This document shows, piece after piece, positions 48,990-58,513 of a stretch of 64,000 nt of DNA. The stretch is from Serripes groenlandicus (taxonomy: Eukaryota; Mollusca; Bivalvia; Cardiida; Cardiidae): positions 8,171,668 to 8,235,667 of the forward strand of contig JASEVX010000017.1 of assembly GCA_031761405.1 (NCBI GenBank), read 5' to 3'. The notes under the pieces are model-generated. The model ran no database searches, had not been told where the DNA came from, and saw nothing but the letters and a program-made list of their open reading frames with translations. The first letter of the stretch is position 1, and each line of letters opens with the position of its first letter. A program made the position numbers and the translations under genes.

Positions 48990-50520
48990 CAGTAGCAATA
49001 CATTTATGAATTTCGATACTCAGCGATGAACTTTCGAAACGCTGCATCAGACTGTTAGCTGACTAAACCAAATGTATTAATTATGTTAATTAAAGTCTAC
49101 ATCTATATATATACCAGATAATCAATTGACACATCTAGATTTACATGTATACATATATAGTAACAGTATATATAGATACAAACAATTGACGTATGCACGA
49201 CATATCTTATACAGTTTGTTTTATTGAAAAACGGTGAATGTTATAAAACATGCAAATGAAATGGCCTAAACCAACTACCCGCAATGGAAATACGCTCTTA
49301 CTTTATAAAATTCTAAGAAATTATATATTTAAGAAATTCATATTTCATAGAAACCGGTGCTTCAATCGTGACCAAAATACCGTGTATGAATTACATGAAG
49401 CTTATACAAGAGGCCCACTGTCAAGTATAGCTCAGCTTAGCGAAATAATAGTCTGTCTGGTGTCAATTAAAAATGAAAGGAGAAAACTGATAGGTCTGTT
49501 TACGATAAGAAGATTTTCAAAGTTTTTCCGAACCAACCGTTTCGGCTGTCAAAACAGTCGGAAACCTTGCTGGCCAGTACGAATGGAACTCAAGCTATTT
49601 CCTATATTCTGGCTAACCCATCACACTTTGTATAACCCATTTACAGACGAAATATGTGTTTTATCCTGTTACTAACGTCTGTTCAATACATACATATCAC
49701 TTTAAACAAGACCAAGTCGATTGGTTTCATAATGAATCGGCTGGACAGAGTACAGGCTTATTCGTACGTTTTGATTAAAATAGTTCAGTTGATACTTACC
49801 TGTTCGTCAAGATTTATCTATCAACATGCTGATCAGCAGTAGATTGAAAGGTTGCTTGCTGTTTTACACTTCGTCTAATTTGATAAACATATTCCAACAC
49901 TTAGATCTATACATTTTCAAATCCAAACAAAACGCAATAAAATAATTAAATGTACATATACATGGCAATTGTGTTCGATATCTAAGTACAAAGGCTACTG
50001 ATAAACAATTGTTCTGATAAAATAAATATACAATGGCCGCCAGTCGATAACTAATGTATCGAAAAACACAATCGAAAGAGGAGGTATTAAATGTTTGACC
50101 GCCCTTTCCCTCACATACAGTAACTCAATCATTGTACAGTTAAATATTTCTCGTACATCAAATCGCAGCGCCGAATGCACGGTTGTGGCGATCGTGTGGA
50201 AAATCCTGCAAAGTAACAAGAAGTATCTCAGTGTAGGCCATGCGGTTTTCAATAAAAGTGAACTCTGGGGCGGGTCAATTTGAGTAAAGCTCCATCATTT
50301 GACTACGTTTTAGCTTAAGAACGATGGAACTTTATTAGAATGTTTGTCTTGGTTTTATGTAAGCTAACTTTTTGGGGTTATCACATGTTTATAACCAGGT
50401 TATAATAACACATTGTGTACACTTTAGACTCCACATTTTCGAATTAAGCATGTTGAAACCCTGTGTTAGAATATTTTTCTTAACTGATGACATCAGAGAT
50501 TTGTCCAAAGTAGATTATTT
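48990..50520. other. 5' flank of copy C
   Basis: No gene. It aligns with the 5' flanks of copies A and B (TGCTTCAATCGTGACC at 49356, and GGCTACTGATAAACAATTGT near 49992). The open frame at 49250-49675 arises in this non-coding flank and resembles no protein I know. Confidence 0.5.
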
Positions 50521-50529
50521 CTTTTCAGA

Positions 50530-50715
50530 AACAAGAATCTGTCTTTGCCGAGTGGTTATCGGTGTTTTCAAACTGCATGTCTTGGGTTTGATCCTCAGTC
50601 ACGGCCGGCATGCTGCCCTTGGACAATTCACATTTCAAAACCTAGAGTGCATTAATAAGTGAACTGTCACCATGATGTAACTGAAATAATGTTGAAATTG
50701 GTTGCCGAAATATCC
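50530..50715 (+). mobile_element. SINE with a second type of tRNA head
   Basis: GTCTTTGCCGAGTGGTTATC and CTTGGGTTTGATCCTCAGTC resemble A and B boxes of a Leu/Ser-type tRNA. The tail TGTAACTGAAATAATGTTGA is shared with the element at 61570-61760. It lies close to the other SINE at 50850. Confidence 0.55.
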
Positions 50716-50849
50716 CTATGTATTGTTCTTCTTGTGTCATAGTACAGTGGCTATTGTAACCACAATCGCCACAAAAACCACCTTCTTCCACGTCAGTGTG
50801 AACTTCATTCGGTCCACTTTCACTTTCGCTTAGATTCACTTTCAATACT

Positions 50850-51150
50850 TAAGAGACCGGCTCGGTGGCGTAGAGGTAGAGCGTCCACCTCGAGAGCAGG
50901 AGATCAGAAATCGATCCCCGGTCGGGTTAAACGTAATACATTAAAAATGAGAGTAATTGTTTCCCTCTTTGGTGGGGATAGCCTTACGAAAGATGCACTA
51001 GTGTCAGCCTGTTGGTATAGTGTTTTCGCCGCTGTCAACAACAGTAGTTAAATCTCGGCGTTTACGGTTAGGTTTAAAATACTTCCTGTCCAAAATAATC
51101 TGAAAGCAACGAAGAGTCGTAATGCTATCCCTACAATGGAGAGAAATCTA
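50850..51150 (+). mobile_element. tRNA-derived SINE, unit 3, best preserved
   Basis: A-box GGCGTAGAGGTAGAGCGTC and B-box GAAATCGATCCCCGGTC are easily recognised, followed by the body GTAATTGTTTCCCTCTTTGG and TCTCGGCGTTTACGGTTAGG. It is the uninterrupted reference for the copies at 18795 and 35019. Confidence 0.75.
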
Positions 51151-51422
51151 ATTTGAACGCGTTCGAAACAATATTTTAACTTTCTCACATACATGTACAC
51201 GCTCAATTAGACCCATCTACAACGGGTGACTATTGAAAACATTCTGCCAAAAAGGGCAATATTTTTAATATTATTTATAATTGTAAACTTCCATTTAAAG
51301 AGATTTCCGGCATTTCGGCTAGATATTTGAACATCGTCTGCCGCATATTTGTTTTATATTGGAAAAGGATAAAAACGTTATGTCTGATGTATGTAATACT
51401 CTAGGTAAGTTATTCCGCAAAG

Positions 51423-51685
51423 ATATATATCGAGGGCTTGGCGTGAAACGGTTGTAACTAAAAACCTATTTTGAAAACCCTGGTTTAGGGGCAATTTTGA
51501 CCCCTTTGTAAACAATGCAAATTTAGGTGCCATTGCTCAGAACGAGCAATGGCACCTAAATTTCCATTGTTTACCAAGAAAAATGATTTAATGCTTATAA
51601 AGACTTTATGGCGAGGTGATTAACCTTGGTAAAAAAATACCGATTTTAGTTACAACCGTTTCACACCAAGCCCTCGATATATATT
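51423..51685. mobile_element. Hairpin MITE, 263 bp
   Basis: The outer arms, ATATATATCGAGGGCTTGG with GAAACGGTTGTAACTAAAA on the left and their complements on the right, pair almost perfectly. In the centre AATTTAGGTGCCATTGCTC is followed after five bases by GAGCAATGGCACCTAAATT, its exact complement. The whole element could fold into one long hairpin. It has no coding capacity, and no equivalent is seen in units 1 or 2. Confidence 0.8.
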
Positions 51686-52136
51686 AACATGAAGTTTAGC
51701 CTAGATTTCTTTTACGAATGAAGTAGAAGGGTTTTAAACTTAAGTAAGGTACTAGTATATGATGAACTTAAATTGATTTTTTACATTGTTTTGTTCCTTT
51801 ACGATCTAGAATATCCGGGTTTCATTCCATCAACATTTCAAATTTCTCTCGAATGTTGAATCATCCTGTCGATATAATATGGTAAACTTACTGAAATTGT
51901 ACTTTCAAGAAATAGTTTCGATATTAGGTCTAATTTTAACACTTATTTCATTTGAAACTATGACGTCACTGCTAGTTTTGTAACAACACTCGCGATTGTT
52001 ATTTATGGAAAAGTGCATGCTGATGAAGATTTATTAACCGAAGATAACAAAGGCGAAATTTATCTGTATATATGTTCGAGTACAGTGGTCAAACTAATGT
52101 ATCCGCAATTAATTTCCACAAAACGCCTGTAAATGT

Positions 52137-52330
52137 TTAACCATTCCCTTAAAAACATAAAAACACTTTCTGGGGCGTCTGCAGCAGACGGCTTTTGAAA
52201 ACATTGTGACATAATGAGCGATTTATCCTTTTGCCACAATGTTTTCAACTTTATTTAACAGTTGTTCTTTTATTTATAGAGCTCCCATATGTCGTCTGTT
52301 ACATATATTGTGTTTGTTGGCAATGGTTAA
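52137..52330. mobile_element. piggyBac-type MITE at head of unit 4
   Basis: It starts TTAACCATTCCCTTAAAAAC and ends GTTTGTTGGCAATGGTTAA, with TTTTGAAAACATTGTGACAT inside. It corresponds to 37511-37731 in unit 3. Confidence 0.65.
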
Positions 52331-52626
52331 GTCATGGCTATTGGACGTCCTGCGCGAAATATAGGTTTATTGATATTGAAGTGGTTAAAGTATATACTGA
52401 TAGAGCTATTATTGACATGTTGATCTTGATCATACCTTTAGCCGGTTATCTCTTTCCTAAAGACGATTGTCAATTTCATTCGACCATTTCTTTTCAAAGA
52501 GAAAATGTAACATCTCTGTTCTGGCACCACATCTTAACCTCTTCCATTGAAGTCTATGGTGAGATTTACATATGAAACAACTTACTTTTCCTCCTAATGC
52601 AGCTCATATATTTAGGAAATAGATCT

Positions 52627-52770
52627 CATTTTGAGTGATATACCGGCTCGTATATCACGATTTGGAGTTCTGGTGTGTAGTAACTAATCACGAAGGCCTG
52701 AGTTATTGATTTATACACACCTGAACGACACATCGTGATATAAGAGACGGTATATCACTCAAAATGAGAT
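52627..52770. mobile_element. Hairpin element with GTGATATACCG arms
   Basis: TCTCATTTTGAGTGATATAC on the left pairs with GTATATCACTCAAAATGAGA on the right. An inner pair is CGTATATCACGAT with ATCGTGATATA. It lies at the left of a 750-bp segment (about 52620-53375) absent from units 1 and 3. A short GTGATATACCGTGTGATATA motif at 14372-14391 suggests a related family. Confidence 0.75.
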
Positions 52771-53104
52771 ATATTTCAATTCTAGCACTTAATTATAACT
52801 TAAAGGGATAACAATTAAGGGGGAACTAGGTTTTGACATGACGTTGTTTTCCTTGATAAAAATCACGTGTAGGCTATTCTATCTTTACTCCCCATTGTAT
52901 TTGTTTTGGCAATATTCGGTTTTTTTAAACTAACAAAACATTTTGAAACTGAGTCAGTTTTATTAATCTATTTATTTATCTATGGACATTTTATTTTTAT
53001 TATACCTTTTTCAATTGTTCTTAAACTCATCATGGGCAATTTGTTACTGTCTCATTCTAACACAACGGTTTCGACCGCGCCAAAAATGTTGGTAAAACAC
53101 GTGA

Positions 53105-53375
53105 ATGACGTCATTTAAAACAGTTTCGTCAACGTTACAATTCAAATTTCCAAACGGCATTTACAACAAAAGCTCGTGACTTCATTCATAAAATGTCAAG
53201 CCAAACGTAGTAACGCATGCGCTCTGAGAAACGTTGTATGAAAAATACTCGGGGGGGGGGGGGGGGGGGGGATTTCAACAGCCAAAAATAGTTCCGGAAA
53301 TTTAGAGTGATATACTGCATTTAGATCACGCTCAAATCCTTCTTTGTGTATAGAAGAGAAATTGTCAATAGTGTT
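53105..53375. repeat. Dispersed repeat paired with 14190-14445
   Basis: It has the same blocks in the same order as the unit 1 copy. Here a run of 21 G (53251-53271) replaces a short GGGACGG stretch, which points to slippage or assembly difficulty. Confidence 0.65.
53251..53271. repeat. Poly-G tract of 21 bases
   Basis: An uninterrupted G run in the dispersed repeat. A second region of low complexity, (GT)n followed by nine or more G, lies at 53533-53560. Exact lengths are uncertain. Confidence 0.9.
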
Positions 53376-54977
53376 AGAAATTTTGATATTTGACAATGAC
53401 GAGTCATATAGATCTATAAAAAGCAAGTTTTGATGATTATGACAAATTCGAGCTCTAGATAAGGTATATCATCCTTATTTGCTTCGTTAGAGAACCCATT
53501 ACATAGGGATTGGTTGATTAGTTAGAGAGATAGTGTGTGTGTGTGTGTGGGGGGGGGGGACTAGTATACTCCACCTTAGGAAAGGCTATAGAATGGTTTA
53601 GATATAGCTTTATTTATTTGAACCACATGAGGCCAGTTGGGGTCTTATTGTTTCTCTATCATACAACATGTAGCATGACATTAATAATGGTTAATATGCA
53701 TAAAACACATGCGATTAGACTTCTGACATTTTTTTCAGATTTTACACCTGGGCATTACAACATTAAAACAGACATTTACGGCTCTGGTCAGACCTGCACA
53801 TTTGCACTGACTTGCCTGAAGCTTCACATATTGATTGTGCAAGAAGACATGTTATAGCCTCGATTCATGATAAGTTATCCTTTAGTGTTCATTTCTTCAA
53901 TATTGTTCAACAATTTCAAAGTGTGATGAACGTTGGTTGATTCAGTATCAGAAAGGGGGTGTCAACACTCTCCTTTCTCACAGGAATTGAACTATGGGCT
54001 GAAATGTCAGGAAGCTTGTACTCTTTATCTCTCTTCTACACGGTATAAGCAGTAGTTTCCTTTTCCACAAAATTTCAAAAGTTAATCACTTAAATAGAAG
54101 GAAAATCCTTCATCTGTACTCAATTTACATTTCAGAAAACTGCTGATCAAGGACATGCCCGTGCTTCCTATGATCTGACTATTGGACATTTAAAAGGAAT
54201 GAAAACAGACGTTAAAGAAGGGTGAGTACAGAGTAATTGAGTGTAAACTGATCTTTTTTCCGCAATATATCTCTTATTACTTAACTAAACCTATGTTGTG
54301 GGTACTGACACTCGTCTCATTTCAGTACCCACAACATAATACGAGTTTACGGATAATATAGGATTTGGGGACATGTATACTCTTCATATCTGAAGTTCTG
54401 TGAGTACATCACCATTTTGTACATGTTTTATATCGGCAATCTCTGAACATTTCCCATAAGGAATCGTCTCTTTTGATTACCTACAACATAGGGTTTGAGG
54501 GTCAAATAAGAATTTTGGGATGTGATATACTTTTCTTATCTAGAGGTCTATCAGAACATGAGCATTTTATACATGTTTTGCATGGGCAATCTCTGTTATC
54601 AAGGAACACTTTACATGTGGCCTTAAATTGACATGACGCATGACTTTAAGCAGGTTGTTACATCTTAAGTCTGGAGCAGATGATGTTAAAAAACATCTTG
54701 TCAAAACTATATAATACAATTATAAATGAAAGTTTATTAATTGAACTTGAAAAACATTTCGGTAAAAGGAGAAATTGCTAATTATCAGCCATTTCTACTT
54801 TCGTCACAATGTTTTCAAAAGTTTGCTGATGCATTAAAATTCATCTGCAAGTGGAAAAGAGTTAAAAATGAAATTCACATTTTCAAATTTATTAGGAAAA
54901 GTCATGCATTTCAAATCATCATGCATAAGGACGAATCTTATATCTAGTCATTTCTGTTTTACCTGGAACCACTTAAA

Positions 54978-55009
54978 CTGGGACCACTTAAACGTTTAAG
55001 TGGTCCCAG
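54978..55009. repeat. Perfect 32-bp palindrome
   Basis: CTGGGACCACTTAAAC is followed directly by its exact reverse complement GTTTAAGTGGTCCCAG, with no spacer. A partial direct copy, CTGGAACCACTTAAAC, lies just upstream at 54963-54978. It has no equivalent in the aligned region of unit 3 near 40950. Confidence 0.9.
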
Positions 55010-55464
55010 GTTTTACTCATTGTCTCTAAGTTCTATTCTTTGCTTTGAACGAGTTCTTAATATGGATAAATCTAAATTTAGCCATAAAGGTAGTGAATAT
55101 ATATATATGGCATGTATACATTCTTGTTTAAGAAGTGAACAACAATCTGATTCAACTATTTAACCATTCCAGTTTTATGAAAAGCAAAATATTCAATTGG
55201 CATGTTGTCCTACAAATTTTAAACATAAAAAGAAAAGAATTTCAAATTTGTTTCAGTGAATATAGATATGTTAGACGTCGAGGGAATATGACAAAACGTA
55301 GCAGGCAAATGGATAAATCTGTTCACAAGTATGCTACAAATGTTTTAAAAGTATTGCGTGTTATTGTCAGAGCAAAGCTGGACCATTTACATGACACGGT
55401 ATGTGTATGTGTATGGGAAAAGTACAGTTTCAGTGTAGCTTGTTAAACTGCTATCGGTTACATC

Positions 55465-55646
55465 TTATCCCTTTCCCTTATACAGACACATTTTGTATCA
55501 TTGGCAGCTGACGACTAAGCAATTTTTCATTGTGTCACATTGTTTTCAACTTCATCCAATTATGTTACTCTCATTTACAGAGATTGTTTGGAAATGTTTT
55601 TAAAGTAGTCTGCTGCAGATTTGTTGTATGGTGTAAAGGGGTTTAA
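55465..55646. mobile_element. piggyBac-type MITE, unit 4
   Basis: It starts TTATCCCTTTCCCTTATAC and ends TAAAGGGGTTTAA. The left TTAA has mutated to TTAT. It is at the same site as 2688 and 41399, so the insertion predates the duplication of these units. Confidence 0.7.
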
Positions 55647-55799
55647 AACATATTCTTTACTTATTTTCAGGGAAACCATTTTTTCGATTCATGACGCTGC
55701 ATCGAAAGGAGTTAAACAGACCCTTAAAGATTTGAACAATGTATCAGAGGAGGTTGTTATACATGTAAAAACTGTGCAGAGGTATTGATATACATATAC

Positions 55800-57460
55800 T
55801 ATTGACAAGGAAAACTTAAATGCACAATGTCTATACCCAGAAACGTTGTATTTGAAACAGTTTTACACAGGGTGTCTATCGTAATGAAACGAAATACATC
55901 AAAAACACATCAAAGAAACATTTTGAAGTAAACAACAATTGAAAGAATAAAACAACAACAGAACATTTGGAAAATCTTGAATTGATACAAACAATTCATT
56001 AAATGAAATCCATAATCATGTGCAATATGTAACAGTACATAACACCTTTGCAATTAGAATATATTTCAAGACTTGAATTAAAACTGTACATTGTATTAGA
56101 AACAATACGTCAATAAAACAAGGGAATTCAAATACATGTATCGATACAAGGCTTGTGAGTCCGAACCCGGGCTTGGTCATTTAATATTTCCAATGTATGG
56201 TTAAAGTCATTGTGACACGCGTCATTTGTCTTTTACCAATGTTCTATAAAGCCTATATGGTAAGGTAGCCATTTATCTAGAAGAATAGTATGTGTAGTAC
56301 TGGTGTGAGAAAGCCAGGAAACACAAAATAGCTGGACTCGCTGTGGGAATATTTCTAAAATACCGTTAAAACCCATTAAAATCCGCATTAAACTCCAATC
56401 AATTAAATCATTGATAATATGCAACACTAGCAGATCTGACAAACTTGTAATTTTCGTGGCAATGAAACAAGTTAAATAAAAAACATTAATCCTATATACG
56501 GCACTGTGAATAAGAAGGAATATGAAACTTTTGAATTAAAAATAATGGAACATTTTGACATACACAATTTAGAATAATAAAAGAATAGAATGTATTTAAT
56601 TGGAATGACACATTTAAAATGCAAACATCAATTAGAATTTCTTTTTTGTAACTTAAGTTTTAGAAAACATTTTGAACCTTTAAACACTCTAGACGCTTCA
56701 TTGTTCATAATCTTTATAAAACTTCCGAACATTCATTTCCATTAAGTCTAGTTTATTTTTGAAACTGTGTTAAGTTGGGTCTAAAACTAAGTCAATTAGT
56801 CAATTGATCACTGTAGATTCCACATAGTCTGCAAATCTTAGTATATATTATTTAGTAACTGATATACCAAGCATTCTTTTACAAATTTGTTTTTGGTATG
56901 GGAGTGTGGGTTTTCATTCAACAAATTAACTTGTTTAATGTAAAGTCAGAGTAACTTGAGTTAATCAGATATATATTGTATGAACAAGATAATGTGGCAG
57001 AATTGTGATCCTCTACAAATAGTGTTTTCTTGAAAAACATTGCCAGAAGTGGGAAAAATTAGAAAAGCTTTGAAAAAATATTTGTTTGTCTTAATTTTAA
57101 GATAATTCAAATTAAATGTTCCTTATGTAACACTCCACACAACTTGTTAATGTAATATTGATTGGTTGGATATATAGAAAAGGCAACAAGTAAAATAAAA
57201 TCTTATCCTAAGAAAGTGCTTAGCCTATTTCAAGATGATTTTACAGAAATGTTCATTATGTGATCCCCTACATACTTTTCGTTGGTTGAAAATATGTTCA
57301 ACAGAAAAATGGTAAACATGGAAACCAGAAAAATGGTAAACTATCAAAGCATTAAAAGTCTTCTTCTCTAAAATTATGTGTCTGAAATTTAGATGATTTT
57401 GTAGAAATATTTCCTCTACAAAATTGTTCAAGCCATATTGATCTTTAAAAACACTTTTTG
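55800..57460. repeat. Spacer shared among units, unit 4
   Basis: No gene. GAAACATTTTGAAGT and AATCTTGAATTGATACAAAC match units 1 and 2. TCAATTAAATCATT and TGACACATTTAAAAT match unit 3 near 42710 and 42880. Confidence 0.5.
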
Positions 57461-57755
57461 TGTCACCTGCGTAGCATGGTAGGCACTAAGGGATTACTTT
57501 TTTCTGTACTTCCGTCTGTCTGTCTGTCCGTCACACTTTTTAGTCACGTTTTCAAATAACTTTTTTTCTACTCAAAGGATTACATTGAAACTTCTGACAA
57601 ATGTTTATATCAATGTGTGTGATTGGTTCACAAAAGGGGGATAATCCAAATGTTTTTATATCAGAGTTATTGCCCCTTTTATGTCAAAAATTATAATTTT
57701 CTGACAAGGCCCCGGCAGGTGACACACGTGCTCCGGGGAGCACTCCATTCTAGTT
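57461..57755. repeat. Dispersed repeat with GTCACCTG-type ends
   Basis: It opens TTTGTGTCACCTGCGTAGC and closes GGCAGGTGACACACGTGCTC, so the ends contain inverted GTGTCACCTGC and GCAGGTGACAC. The interior has CTGTCTGTCTGTCCGTC and GATTGGTTCACAAAAGGGG. No target duplication was identified. It is absent from the spacers of units 1-3. Confidence 0.65.
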
Positions 57756-57954
57756 TAAATCTGCTGGTCTGAGTTCATTGTAACTTGGTAGAAATGTTCC
57801 TTACGTAACTCTCTTCAAAATAAATCCTTAGTATTGGTTAAACAATGGCTGCTAGGGGATGGGTCAAGCTATCAATAACTATTTTTGTCCTATTACTTGA
57901 ATGCCTCATCACAATGATTGTTTGATGTTTTACGGCGCTTTTAAAATTGTTTCA

Positions 57955-58172
57955 GCTATATCACGGCGTTTGCCTTGGTAAGTTATCAGTTCTACTGGTC
58001 CATTTATCCTGACACCAGCCAGTCTTCGAAATGCAAACCCCGCAACCCTGAGCGACAAGGAAGGCATCCATTACTACCATTTTTAAAGAATTCGGTATGA
58101 CCCGACCGGGGTTCGAACCCGCGAACTCCCGCACCCGAGGCGGACGATCTACCACTACACCACCGAGGCGGT
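57955..58172 (-). mobile_element. tRNA-derived SINE close to the 3' end of copy D
   Basis: On the minus strand CCTCGGTGGTGTAGTGGTAG is the A-box region and GGGTTCGAACCCCGGTC the B-box region. The body follows with GGTAGTAATGGATGCCTTCC and GGCGTTTGCCTTGG-type sequence. The head is close to a tRNA, but the acceptor stem does not close cleanly and the body continues without a terminator, so I call a SINE. It lies about 340 bases past the stop of copy D, on the same strand. Confidence 0.75.
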
Positions 58173-58513
58173 CGACTCATTACAAATGACCTATACTGAT
58201 TTTGTGAAGGTTGTGTAATCATTTATACTGTTGGCGTGTAAACTCAACAGTTTGAACTTAATATTTATAAAATTGACTACGAACTCTTCCGAATGCAAAG
58301 CCGGACAATTCCCTTTTAAAGATTCAGCATTGAATTGATTATTGTTAAAACAGACAGTAATTACACAACACAAAGGCCGCGCCAATCGCGAAGAAGGTTT
58401 TGAATACATCAGTGTATTATATTGACAACTCACATACTTTGGATGTAGATGTTTTAACAAATTCCGCCATGGTAAAGTTCAAGAACATATAATGGACTTG
58501 ATGAAATTATGTT

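Larger units (their letters stand above)
37500..51200. repeat. Segmental duplication unit 3
   Basis: This unit begins with a MITE (37511-37731) matching the window start. It then has Sel1-like remnants (38407, 41603), spacer, the heavily degraded BTB-BACK copy C, its 5' flank and the SINE at 50850. About 1.6 kb at 39334-40950 replaces the part that held the middle Sel1-like exon and contains a tyrosine-recombinase fragment. About 1.8 kb is inserted at 46976-48773. Confidence 0.75.
53579..55752 (+). pseudogene. Sel1-like repeat exon remnants, unit 4
   Basis: Three blocks remain. The first is cut short (53579-53611, GKAIEWFR) and has lost the donor GT. The second (54136-54221, acceptor TTTCAG, donor GG/GTGAGT) reads KTADQGHARASYDLTIGHL and GMKTDVKEG, the clearest Sel1 repeat in the window. 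The third (55671 to about 55752, acceptor TTTTCAG) reads SIHDAASKGVKQTL. The second and third exons join in phase, but the second has lost one base at its start relative to unit 2, so it no longer joins the first. A MITE (55465-55646) sits in the intron. Upstream and downstream exons were not found. Confidence 0.55.

Noticed and set aside
49250..49675. 141-residue frame in the 5' flank of copy C
   Set aside because: The aligned flanks of copies A and B are not open in the same frame, and the peptide resembles no known protein.
57955..58172. Possible genuine tRNA gene on the minus strand
   Set aside because: The A and B boxes are good, but the acceptor stem does not pair well, the body continues into a SINE-type tail, and related copies with the same tail occur at 61895.
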